NCBI GenBank assembly: GCA_944385195.1
Contig: CALWWH010000097.1
Location: 1-19,003 of the forward strand
Source: an uncultured Oscillospiraceae bacterium
GTDB taxonomy: Bacteria; Bacillota; Clostridia; Oscillospirales; Oscillospiraceae
DNA: 19,003 bases
Reading direction: 5' to 3'
Below the pieces are notes generated by a model. It did no database searches and was not told the DNA's origin. It worked only from the letters and a program-made list of their open reading frames with translations. Position 1 is the stretch's first letter, and every line of letters starts with the position of its first letter. A program made the position numbers and the translations under genes. Of the stretch, positions 8,076-14,853 are shown one piece after another.

Positions 8076-8980
8076 ATCTGTCCGTGAACCTCAGCGGCGT
8101 TGTGCTGAAAAACCCCGTCATCCCTGCCTCCGGTACCTTTGGGTTTGGCTATGAGTTCGCTGAGTGGTATGATCTGAACGAGCTGGGCTCCATCAGCTGC
8201 AAGGGCACCACCCGTGAGGCGAGATTTGGCAATCCCACCCCCCGCATTGCCGAGTGTGAGCGCGGTATGCTCAATGCGGTCGGCCTGCAGAACCCTGGCG
8301 TCGACGCGGTCATTGCCCAGGAGCTGCCCCATCTGCGACAGGTCTATCAGGGCCCTGTTATTGGCAACGTCAGTGGCTTCTCATTAGAGGAGTACGCACA
8401 GACCTGTGAGAAGATGAACGACCATGTGGACATCCTGGAGGTTAACATCAGCTGTCCCAACGTCCATGCCGGCGGCATGAGCTTTGGTACTGAGCCCAAG
8501 AGCGCGGCAGAGGTTACCAAGGCTGTTAAGGCTGTCACCACAAAGCCTGTTTATATGAAGCTGACTCCCAACGTTACGGATATCACGGCCATCGCCAGGG
8601 CTTGCGCGGAGGCTGGCGCCGACGGCATCAGCCTCATCAATACACTCTTGGGGATGCGCATTGATTCCAGACGCCGCCGGCCTGTCCTGGCCAACATCAC
8701 GGGCGGATTCTCCGGCCCGGCGATCTTTCCGGTGGCGGTTCGCATGGTCTGGCAGGTCTACGAGGCGGTCAAGCTGCCCATCATTGGCATGGGTGGCGTC
8801 AGCACGGCAGCAGACGTTGTCGAACTGATGCTGGCCGGCGCCACCGCAGTGCAGGTGGGGGCCGCCAACCTGATCGACCCCTGCGCCTGTAAGAACATCA
8901 TCGATTCACTGCCTGGTGAGCTGGAAGCTCTGGGCGTCAAAGACATCAACGAACTGATCGGAGGAGCACATCATGGGTAA
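8069..8980 (+). CDS. pyrD: Dihydroorotate dehydrogenase type 1B, catalytic subunit (PyrD)
   Basis: PyrD oxidises dihydroorotate to orotate on FMN. The 303-residue protein has the class 1 architecture. The active-site base is Cys129 in EVNISCPNVHAGG, as expected for class 1 enzymes (class 2 uses Ser). Other conserved parts are IPASGTFGFG near the N-terminus, NAVGLQNPG, YMKLTPNVTD and the FMN phosphate segment IIGMGGVSTAADV. The adjacent pyrK identifies it as the NAD-linked 1B type. The start is supported by GGGAGGAG (8055-8062) about 6 nt upstream. It overlaps pyrK by 7 nt and pyrF by 8 nt. Confidence 0.96.
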   Translation: MVNLSVNLSGVVLKNPVIPASGTFGFGYEFAEWYDLNELGSISCKGTTREARFGNPTPRIAECERGMLNAVGLQNPGVDAVIAQELPHLRQVYQGPVIGNVSGFSLEEYAQTCEKMNDHVDILEVNISCPNVHAGGMSFGTEPKSAAEVTKAVKAVTTKPVYMKLTPNVTDITAIARACAEAGADGISLINTLLGMRIDSRRRRPVLANITGGFSGPAIFPVAVRMVWQVYEAVKLPIIGMGGVSTAADVVELMLAGATAVQVGAANLIDPCACKNIIDSLPGELEALGVKDINELIGGAHHG

Positions 8981-9671
8981 AGACGTTATTATCGCATTGG
9001 ATTTCCCGGGACGGGAGCAAACTTTCGCCTTCCTGGACAAGTTCCAGGATCGAAAGCCCTTCGTCAAGATCGGTATGGAGCTGTTTTATGCCACCGGTCC
9101 GGAGATGGTGCGGCAGATCAAGGCCCGCGGCCACCAGATCTTCCTGGATCTGAAGCTGCACGACATTCCCAACACCGTCAAGCGGGCCATGGCGGCTCTG
9201 TCCGCTTTGGATGTCGATATGTGCAATCTGCACGCCGCGGGTACCGTTGCCATGATGGAGGCTGCCCTCGAGGGCCTGACCCGTCCCGACGGCACCCGTC
9301 CGCTGCTGCTGGCCGTCACGCAGCTGACCTCGACCAGCGAGGAGCGGATGCGCGAGGAGCTGTGGATTGACCACCCCATGGACCAGACGGTGCTGCACTA
9401 CACGGAGCTGGCGAAAAAAGCCGGCCTGGACGGCGTTGTCTGCTCTCCCTTGGAGGCTGGAAAGGTGCACGACCGCTGCGGCAGCAGCTTCCTCACCGTC
9501 ACCCCCGGCGTCCGCTTCGCGGACGGCGACATCGGCGACCAGGTCCGGGTCATGACCCCGGCCGAGGCAAAGCGTATTGGCTCGGACTATATCGTCGTAG
9601 GCCGCCCCATCACCCAGGCCGCCGACCCCGTTGCAGCATGGCAGCGCTGTATTGATGAATTTGTTGGTTAA
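8973..9671 (+). CDS. pyrF: Orotidine-5'-phosphate decarboxylase (PyrF)
   Basis: PyrF removes CO2 from OMP to give UMP, the last step of the pathway. The 232-residue TIM-barrel protein opens with IIALDFPG (Asp10) and KIGMELF. It carries the catalytic charged network in LDLKLHDIPNTV (Asp59, Lys61, Asp64), and ends with the phosphate-binding VTPGVRF and VVGRPITQA segments. It is the group 1 (Bacillus/E. coli-like) type. The start follows GGAGGAG (8960-8966) by 6 nt and overlaps the pyrD end by 8 nt. The next gene starts 26 nt downstream, the only non-overlapping junction in the operon. Confidence 0.96.
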   Translation: MGKDVIIALDFPGREQTFAFLDKFQDRKPFVKIGMELFYATGPEMVRQIKARGHQIFLDLKLHDIPNTVKRAMAALSALDVDMCNLHAAGTVAMMEAALEGLTRPDGTRPLLLAVTQLTSTSEERMREELWIDHPMDQTVLHYTELAKKAGLDGVVCSPLEAGKVHDRCGSSFLTVTPGVRFADGDIGDQVRVMTPAEAKRIGSDYIVVGRPITQAADPVAAWQRCIDEFVG

Positions 9672-9697
9672 TTGTACTCAATTAGGAGGATATTACT

Positions 9698-10342
9698 ATG
9701 GAACTCGAACGTAAAGTTGCCGAAGGCTTGCTGTCTATCGGCGCCGTCTTCTTCCGCCCGCAGGAGCCCTTCACCTGGGCCAGCGGGATTAAGAGTCCTG
9801 TCTACTGTGACAACCGCCTGATCCTCACTGCCCCCCAGGTGCGTGATGTGGTGGAGGCTGGCATCGCCGAGACCATCCGCCGCGAGTATCCCGACTGCGA
9901 GATCCTGATGGGTACCTCTACTGCCGGTATTGCCCACGCGGCCATCGCCGGCCACCTGATGGGCCTTCCCATGGGCTATGTCCGCAGCGGTGCCAAGGAC
10001 CATGGCCGTCAGAACCAGATCGAGGGCAAGCTCGAGAAGGGCCAGAAGGTGGTCGTCGTCGAGGATTTGATCTCCACCGGCGGGTCCGTCATCGAGGTCG
10101 TCGAGGCCCTGCGTGAGGCTGGCGCCGAGGTTCTGGGCATTGTCAGCATCTTCACCTATGGCATGCAGAAGGGCCTGGATCGCCTGGCTGCCGCCAAGGT
10201 CAAAAACGTCAGTCTGGTGCGCTTTGACACCATGGCGCAGGTCGCCGCTGAGACCGGCTATATCCAGCCGGAGGATGTAGCCCGCCTGATCGCTTTCCGT
10301 AACAATCCTTCTGATGAGAGCTGGATCGGAGGTAGCAAGTGA
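9698..10342 (+). CDS. pyrE: Orotate phosphoribosyltransferase (PyrE)
   Basis: PyrE joins orotate to PRPP, giving OMP for PyrF. The 214-residue protein shows the family N-terminal segment FTWASGIKSPVYCDNR, the GTSTAGIAHAAIAG loop, and the PRPP-binding motif VVVVEDLISTGGS at about residues 118-130 with the acidic pair Glu122-Asp123. The start at 9698 follows AGGAGG (9684-9689) by 8 nt. Its stop overlaps the GTG start of pyrB by 4 nt (GTGA). Confidence 0.96.
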   Translation: MELERKVAEGLLSIGAVFFRPQEPFTWASGIKSPVYCDNRLILTAPQVRDVVEAGIAETIRREYPDCEILMGTSTAGIAHAAIAGHLMGLPMGYVRSGAKDHGRQNQIEGKLEKGQKVVVVEDLISTGGSVIEVVEALREAGAEVLGIVSIFTYGMQKGLDRLAAAKVKNVSLVRFDTMAQVAAETGYIQPEDVARLIAFRNNPSDESWIGGSK

Positions 10343-11256
10343 GACACCTCATCGACATCTTAGATTTGAGCAAGCAGGAGATTGATGAACTGCTTGCAAC
10401 TGCCAATGACATCATCGATCATCCGGCGGATTACGCTGAGGTCTGCCACGGTAAGAAACTGGCGACCTTGTTCTTTGAACCCTCTACCCGTACCCGCCTG
10501 AGCTTTGAGGCGGCCATGTACGAGCTGGGCGGCAACGTCCTGGGCTTCTCTGAGGCTAGCAGCTCCTCTGCTTCCAAGGGTGAGAGCGTCAGCGATACCA
10601 TCCGCGTGGTCAGCAACTACGCCGACATCATCGCCATGCGCCACCCCAAGGAGGGCGCGCCCATGGTCGCATCTATGAAGAGCTCTGTGCCCATCATCAA
10701 CGCCGGTGACGGCGGCCATAACCACCCCACGCAGACGCTGACCGATCTGCTGACGATCAGCCGCGAGCAGGATCGTCTGGATCATCTGACCATCGGTTTT
10801 TGCGGCGACCTGAAGTTTGGACGCACGGTTCACTCCCTGCTCTGCGCCATGGCCCGCTATGAGAAGGTCAAGATGATCTTTATCGCTCCTGAGGAACTGA
10901 AAATCCCTGACTACCTCATCACTGAGGTGCTGGAGCCCGCCGGTGTTGAGTATGTGCAGACCACGGACCTAGAATCGGTCATTCCCGAACTCGACATCTT
11001 GTATATGACCCGCGTCCAGCGGGAGCGCTTCTTCAACGAGGCGGATTACCTGCGCCTGAAGGACAGCTATATCCTGACTCCGCCCAAGCTCGCCCCGGCA
11101 AAGTCCACCATGCGCGTGCTGCACCCGCTGCCCCGCGTCAACGAGATTGCGGTGGCTGTAGATGAAGATCCCCGTGCTTGCTATTTTGAACAGGCGAAGA
11201 ACGGAAAATATGTCCGTATGGCACTGATTATGAAACTCCTGGGGGTGACAAAATGA
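10339..11256 (+). CDS. pyrB: Aspartate carbamoyltransferase catalytic subunit (PyrB)
   Basis: PyrB condenses carbamoyl phosphate with aspartate, the first committed step of the pathway. The 305-residue protein has the carbamoyl phosphate motif FFEPSTRTRLSFE (45-57), HPKEGAP, the HPTQTLTDL motif and the C-terminal HPLPRVNEI. The gene starts with GTG at 10339, preceded by GGAGG (10328-10332) at 6 nt; this GTG overlaps the pyrE stop. Its own stop overlaps the pyrI start by 4 nt. With pyrI next to it, the enzyme is likely the class B, allosteric c6r6 type rather than the unregulated trimer of Bacillus. Confidence 0.97.
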   Translation: MRHLIDILDLSKQEIDELLATANDIIDHPADYAEVCHGKKLATLFFEPSTRTRLSFEAAMYELGGNVLGFSEASSSSASKGESVSDTIRVVSNYADIIAMRHPKEGAPMVASMKSSVPIINAGDGGHNHPTQTLTDLLTISREQDRLDHLTIGFCGDLKFGRTVHSLLCAMARYEKVKMIFIAPEELKIPDYLITEVLEPAGVEYVQTTDLESVIPELDILYMTRVQRERFFNEADYLRLKDSYILTPPKLAPAKSTMRVLHPLPRVNEIAVAVDEDPRACYFEQAKNGKYVRMALIMKLLGVTK

Positions 11257-11669
11257 TTATTGGCCAGATCGAAAATGGCATCGTCCTTGACCACATCACC
11301 GCAGGCCGCGCTATGGAGATCTACGATGTCCTCCATCTGGGCGAACTGGACTGCACCGTGGCGATCATCAAGAACGCCCAGAGTGAAAAGCTTGGCCGTA
11401 AAGACATCCTGAAAGTTTATGACGTCATTGACCTGGATATGGACATCCTTGGCTATATTGACCCGGGTATCACCGTCAATATCATTCAAAATGGCAAGGT
11501 GGTGGAGCGCCGGCATCTGGAGCTGCCTGTGCGCGTGGAGAACGTCATCCGCTGCAAGAACCCGCGCTGCATTACCTCTGTCGAGCCGGGCCTCAAACAG
11601 GTTTTCAAGCTGACCGACCGTGTCCGCGGCGTCTACCGCTGCATCTACTGCGACACGCAGGCAAAATAA
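11253..11669 (+). CDS. pyrI: Aspartate carbamoyltransferase regulatory subunit (PyrI)
   Basis: PyrI binds nucleotide effectors and links PyrB trimers into the allosteric holoenzyme. The 138-residue protein has the N-terminal effector-binding domain, starting at IENGIVLDHITAGRA, and a C-terminal zinc domain with Cys101, Cys106, Cys130 and Cys133. The spacing of these cysteines (5, 24, 3) is the same as in the E. coli protein. The start overlaps the pyrB stop by 4 nt. It is the last gene of the operon, followed by a hairpin terminator. Which nucleotides regulate it cannot be told from the sequence. Confidence 0.96.
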   Translation: MIIGQIENGIVLDHITAGRAMEIYDVLHLGELDCTVAIIKNAQSEKLGRKDILKVYDVIDLDMDILGYIDPGITVNIIQNGKVVERRHLELPVRVENVIRCKNPRCITSVEPGLKQVFKLTDRVRGVYRCIYCDTQAK

Positions 11670-11694
11670 AATAGCAGGCGCCACTGCCGGCGAG

Positions 11695-11738
11695 AAAAAG
11701 CCACGCTGCGAAGGGAACCGCAGCGTGGCTTTGTTTTT
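11695..11738. terminator. Bidirectional terminator between pyrI and recR
   Basis: A 12-bp perfect stem (11699-11710 with 11719-11730) with an 8-nt loop. TTGTTTTT follows on the plus strand and an A5 tract (11695-11699) precedes it, giving a T-run on the minus strand too. It can stop both the pyr operon and the dnaX-ebfC-recR transcript; the recR stop codon lies inside its right flank. Confidence 0.92.
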
Positions 11739-12336
11739 ACATTGTGGTGCGGCCTTCTAAGGCCCGCAGCAGCGTAATCTCGTCGGCGTATTCCAACTGG
11801 CTGCCTACGGGAACGCCATAGGCCAACCGGGTTACCAATACGCCCAAGGGACGCAGCAGGCGGGAGAGATACATCGCCGTTGCCTCGCCCTCGGTATCGG
11901 GGTTGGTGGCCATGATGACCTCCTTGATCTCGCCCTGGCCGACGCGCTGCAATAGTTCGCGGATCTTCAGATCGTCAGGGCCGACGTGGTTTAGCGGGGA
12001 AATGACACCGTGGAGAACGTGATAGAGTCCGTGGTATTCCCGGGCGCGCTCCATGGCCACCAGGTCGCGGGGCTCGGCGACAACGCAGACCGTAGACCGA
12101 TCCCGCTCTTCGTCGGCGCAGATGGAGCAGATCGCCTCGTCGGTGAGGTTCTGACACACCGGACAGGTGTGAACCGTATGTTTGGCCTCCAAAATGGCGT
12201 TTGCAAAGCCCTCGGCATCCTCTAACGGCATCTCCAGTACGGAGAAAGCCAGCCGCTGGGCCGTCTTGGCGCCAATCCCCGGCAGACGGGCAAATTGCTC
12301 CTGAAGCCGTTCCAGAGAGGAGGGTAGATACTGCAT
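11737..12336 (-). CDS. recR: Recombination mediator RecR
   Basis: RecR acts with RecF and RecO to load RecA on gapped DNA. The 199-residue protein matches the usual length. It has the helix-hairpin-helix segment FARLPGIGAKTAQR (15-28), a four-cysteine zinc finger (Cys58, Cys61, Cys70, Cys73), and a Toprim domain beginning at VVAEPRDLVAMER and including ATNPDTEGEATAMYLSRLL. The ATG at 12336 gives the family N-terminus MQY and begins 1 nt after the ebfC stop. A GTG at 12351 in the same frame would add five residues overlapping ebfC and is less likely. A weak GGGTGG lies about 11 nt upstream, so translation probably depends on coupling to ebfC. Confidence 0.95.
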   Translation of the reverse strand: MQYLPSSLERLQEQFARLPGIGAKTAQRLAFSVLEMPLEDAEGFANAILEAKHTVHTCPVCQNLTDEAICSICADEERDRSTVCVVAEPRDLVAMERAREYHGLYHVLHGVISPLNHVGPDDLKIRELLQRVGQGEIKEVIMATNPDTEGEATAMYLSRLLRPLGVLVTRLAYGVPVGSQLEYADEITLLRALEGRTTM

Positions 12337-12337
12337 C

Positions 12338-12685
12338 TTAGAACAGACCACCCAGGTTTAAGCCGCCAGTGAGCTTGCTCATATTGGCGTTGGCGGCGTC
12401 CTCAGCGGCGCGCAGTGCCTCGTTGACAGCGGCCACGACAAGGTCTTGCAGCATCTCGACATCATCGGGGTCCACTGCCTCAGGGTCGATGGTAACGCTC
12501 AGCAGCTCCTTCTTGCCGGAGACAACTGCCTCCACGACACCGCCGCCCGCCTTGGCAGAGAAGGTACGCTCCTCCAGCTCCTGCTGCATCTTGAGCATAT
12601 CCTGCTGCATCTTCTGCGCCTGCTTAATCATGTTCATATTGACTGCGCCGCCCATGGGGCTGCCGCCGCGATAACCCTTTGCCAT
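12338..12685 (-). CDS. ebfC: YbaB/EbfC family nucleoid-associated protein
   Basis: This small dimeric DNA-binding family is nearly always encoded between dnaX and recR, as here. The 115-residue protein has the conserved IKQAQKMQQDMLKMQQELEE helix near residues 20-39, then VVEAVVSGKKELLSVTIDPEAVD, and a C-terminal helix. The N-terminus is rich in glycine and the C-terminus ends in a GGLNLGGLF tail, both typical. The start at 12685 has an AAAGG sequence about 10 nt upstream. The gap to dnaX is 37 nt, and recR begins 1 nt after the stop. Its exact role is not settled in the family. Confidence 0.92.
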   Translation of the reverse strand: MAKGYRGGSPMGGAVNMNMIKQAQKMQQDMLKMQQELEERTFSAKAGGGVVEAVVSGKKELLSVTIDPEAVDPDDVEMLQDLVVAAVNEALRAAEDAANANMSKLTGGLNLGGLF

Positions 12686-12722
12686 AGTTGTCCGACCTTT
12701 CTGTTTTATAATATTGGGAAAT

Positions 12723-14303
12723 TTATTTGATTGTGATGTTATTTAGCCCCTTGGCGTTGCTCAGGATTTGATTCATGCCGTCACACCCGCTGCCATCAGA
12801 GACCTTGAAGCTGACAATGACCTGCCGTCCCAGCAGTGCCGCAGCCCGATTGGCGATGAGGTTGCCGACGCCGGGATTGTCCACCAAGCGCCGGATAGTC
12901 TCGTTCTGGCACACAAGCACCACGTTGTCGCCGCTTAAGTGGCAGCTCACGGGCCCCTTGAGTGCGAAGAAGCCGCGGACTGATGGCTTCAGCTCCGGGC
13001 GAATTGCATTGAGCAAATCAGGCCAAAAGCCCACCGGAGCGTTTTCGACCGGTGCCGCATCGCAGGGGGGCGATCCTTCCTCCCGGGGAGGGGGCTCATT
13101 CCGGGCACAGACCTGCGGGGCGGGAACGGGGTTGACGACTGCGGCGGTGGCAGCGGGAACGCCGGATTGAATCTGCTGCTCCAGACGGGAGATACGCGCG
13201 TCCAAAGCCGCAGTATCCAGCGACAGTGCCGGGTCACACATCCGCAGCAGGCACAGCTCTGCGTCAATGCGCCGGTTTGCACTCTTGGCAAAGCCGGAGG
13301 AGGTCTGCTGCAAGAGATTGGTGAGGTAGAGCAGTTCCGGGGCTGTAAAACGCTCAGCCAGGGCGGAGGTTTCCGCCTCTGCAAAGCGGCCTGAGAGCAG
13401 GGAAGTCCCGCCGGGAATGCTGCGGCGCACCAAAAGATCGCGGGTCAGGTCAGTCAGTTCTGACAAAAGCGCAGCCAGATCTTTGCCCGCGGAATAGAGA
13501 TCGGAGAGCAATTGCAATGCCGCTGCAGTGTCGTGTTCTGCCACAGCGTGCAAAATGGCGGTGCTCTTTTGCGCGCCGGCCAGGCCCAGGGTGGCGTAGA
13601 CCTGGTCTATATCCAGCGTCCCGCCGGAGGCAGAACATTGATCCAGCAGACTCAGGGCGTCGCGCATCCCGCCGTCGGCCAGCTGGGCCAATAATCTGGC
13701 AGCGCCATCGGTCAGGGGGATGTGTTCCTGTAAGGCGACGTATTTCAGCCGGCCCTCGATGTCCTCCACCTGCAAGCGGCGGAAGCTGAAGCGCTGGCAG
13801 CGGGAGAGAATGGTAGCGGGGACCTTATTGAGCTCTGTGGTGGCCAGAATGAACATCAAATGCTCCGGCGGCTCTTCGATGATCTTCAGCAGAGCATTAA
13901 AAGCTGCTGCGGAGAGCATGTGAACCTCGTCGATGATGTACACCCGGCGCCGAACCTCTGCCGGGGCGTAAATCGCGTCATCCCGCAGAGAACGGATGTT
14001 GTCAACGCCGGAGTTGGAGGCTGCGTCGATCTCCAGCACATCTGTGACAGAGCCGTTGTCGATGCCCAGACAGGAGGGGCAGGCGTTGCAGGGGTTGCCG
14101 TCAATGGGATGCTGGCAGTTGATGGCCTTGGCCAGGATGCGGGCGCAGGTGGTCTTGCCGGTGCCGCGGGTACCTGTGAAGAGGTAAGCGTGACTGAGCC
14201 GGTCTTCCGCCACCTGGCGGCGCAGGGTCTGGGTGATGGCACGCTGACCCACGACGTCATCAAAACTGGCAGGCCGGTAAGTCCGATATAAAGCCTGATG
14301 CAT
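12723..14303 (-). CDS. dnaX: DNA polymerase III subunit gamma/tau
   Basis: DnaX is the ATPase of the clamp loader at the replication fork. From the ATG at 14303 the product is 526 residues. It begins MHQALYRTYRPASFDDVVGQ, the family signature. It has Walker A GTRGTGKT (44-51), a zinc-binding set Cys63, Cys72, Cys75, Cys78, Walker B IIDEVH (124-128), sensor 1 LATTELNKVP and the SRC motif in LSRCQRF. The region after about residue 370 is low-complexity and less conserved, then a tau-like C-terminal domain. The start follows AGAGGTGA (about 14308-14315). An in-frame upstream start at 14339 lies in the SRP RNA stem and is rejected. I found no slippery heptamer for a programmed frameshift. It is likely co-transcribed with the SRP RNA upstream. 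Confidence 0.97.
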   Translation of the reverse strand: MHQALYRTYRPASFDDVVGQRAITQTLRRQVAEDRLSHAYLFTGTRGTGKTTCARILAKAINCQHPIDGNPCNACPSCLGIDNGSVTDVLEIDAASNSGVDNIRSLRDDAIYAPAEVRRRVYIIDEVHMLSAAAFNALLKIIEEPPEHLMFILATTELNKVPATILSRCQRFSFRRLQVEDIEGRLKYVALQEHIPLTDGAARLLAQLADGGMRDALSLLDQCSASGGTLDIDQVYATLGLAGAQKSTAILHAVAEHDTAAALQLLSDLYSAGKDLAALLSELTDLTRDLLVRRSIPGGTSLLSGRFAEAETSALAERFTAPELLYLTNLLQQTSSGFAKSANRRIDAELCLLRMCDPALSLDTAALDARISRLEQQIQSGVPAATAAVVNPVPAPQVCARNEPPPREEGSPPCDAAPVENAPVGFWPDLLNAIRPELKPSVRGFFALKGPVSCHLSGDNVVLVCQNETIRRLVDNPGVGNLIANRAAALLGRQVIVSFKVSDGSGCDGMNQILSNAKGLNNITIK

Positions 14304-14323
14304 GCAATCACCTCTTAAAAATA

Positions 14324-14625
14324 GGTGTGACCACGGCAAGACCGCACACCCACCTCTGAAGACGCCTTTATATCCGTAACCCCTGCAGCCGGCTCAGAGG
14401 CGGCTACCTCACGGCACACGAAAGGTTCCACTTAATGCTGCTCGGTTCCCCGCCTGACATGGTTCGTGGGTTTCCGTTGCGCAAGACCGTCTCATCATCG
14501 CTGCTTACAGGGGGCAGACAATACAAACGCGCTCCTCGGGTGGGAATTCATCCCTGCTGTAGCGGATTGCAGGCAACAGGGCACCGCTATCTCCCCGACT
14601 AGTGCGGCCTTGCCGCGGTCACACC
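14324..14625 (-). other. Precursor stem closing the SRP RNA
   Basis: Two 24-nt arms, 14602-14625 (5' arm of the RNA) and 14324-14347 (3' arm), are fully complementary apart from two positions that form G-U pairs. Together they would close the SRP RNA into one long helix. In Bacillus the scRNA precursor is trimmed by RNase III in such a helix; the same is inferred here. On the RNA strand TATTTTT follows the 3' arm (14317-14323), and the dnaX ribosome binding site comes directly after it. Confidence 0.8.
14341..14609 (-). ncRNA. ffs: Signal recognition particle RNA, large bacterial (Alu-containing) type
   Basis: SRP RNA binds Ffh and targets nascent membrane and secreted proteins to the translocon. 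The minus strand has the universal helix 8 at about 14431-14466: GTCAGG, a GGAA tetraloop closed by C-G pairs, then AGCAGCATTAAGTGG. Upstream the Alu-type domain reads GATAGCGGTGCCCTG and CCTGCAATCCGCT, matching the Bacillus subtilis scRNA as I recall it. The following GTGCCGTGAGGTAGCC and AGAGGTGGGTGTGCGG also match its 3' half. The mature ends are estimates; the closing helix extends to 14324 and 14625. The position directly in front of dnaX is conserved in Firmicutes. It occupies most of the long non-coding stretch 14304-14853. Confidence 0.94.
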
Positions 14626-14641
14626 GCGCAAGACATAGAGT

Positions 14642-14670
14642 ATTATACCCGATGTCTGGGAAAATTGCAA
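14642..14670 (-). promoter_or_regulatory. Promoter of SRP RNA-dnaX-ebfC-recR
   Basis: On the minus strand TTGCAA (14665-14670), a 17-nt spacer and TATAAT (14642-14647). The predicted start is at 14634-14636, about 10 nt before the 5' arm of the SRP RNA stem. I see no other promoter between it and dnaX. Confidence 0.9.
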
Positions 14671-14722
14671 CATCTTTCTTCGTCCTCGGCTTTGGTAATT
14701 GCCTGCATCCACGCATTCCCTC

Positions 14723-14751
14723 TTGCACTCGTGACAATGTTCTGGTACAAT
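14723..14751 (+). promoter_or_regulatory. Promoter of the GH25/SLH gene
   Basis: TTGCAC (14723-14728), a 17-nt spacer and TACAAT (14746-14751), with an extended -10 TGG. The start would be near 14758, giving a leader of about 95 nt. The -35 box is 52 bp from that of the divergent SRP RNA promoter. The leader holds a duplicated GACACCA (14763-14769 and 14773-14779). Confidence 0.72.
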
Positions 14752-14853
14752 AAATACAGTTCGACACCATTTGACACCAAGTGACGAAAATTCAGGAACA
14801 AAATGTAACTTTTTCACGTCTGCTTTTGTATCCATACCCAGAGGAGGCCTGTT

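Noticed and set aside
12337..12351. GTG start of recR five codons upstream
   Set aside because: Overlaps ebfC and has a weaker ribosome binding site; the ATG at 12336 gives the family N-terminus.
12723..14303. Programmed frameshift in dnaX to make a shorter gamma form
   Set aside because: No A AAA AAG-type slippery heptamer was found in the coding strand.
14304..14339. Upstream in-frame start of dnaX
   Set aside because: Lies in the 3' arm of the SRP RNA stem; the family N-terminus begins at MHQALYRTYRP.
14466..14753. Small open frames on both strands in the SRP RNA region
   Set aside because: They overlap a clear structured RNA and its promoter, and no ribosome binding site or family match supports them.
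14771..14799. TTGACA at 14771 as the -35 of a second GH25 promoter
   Set aside because: No acceptable -10 box at 16-18 nt; the TTGCAC/TACAAT pair upstream is better.
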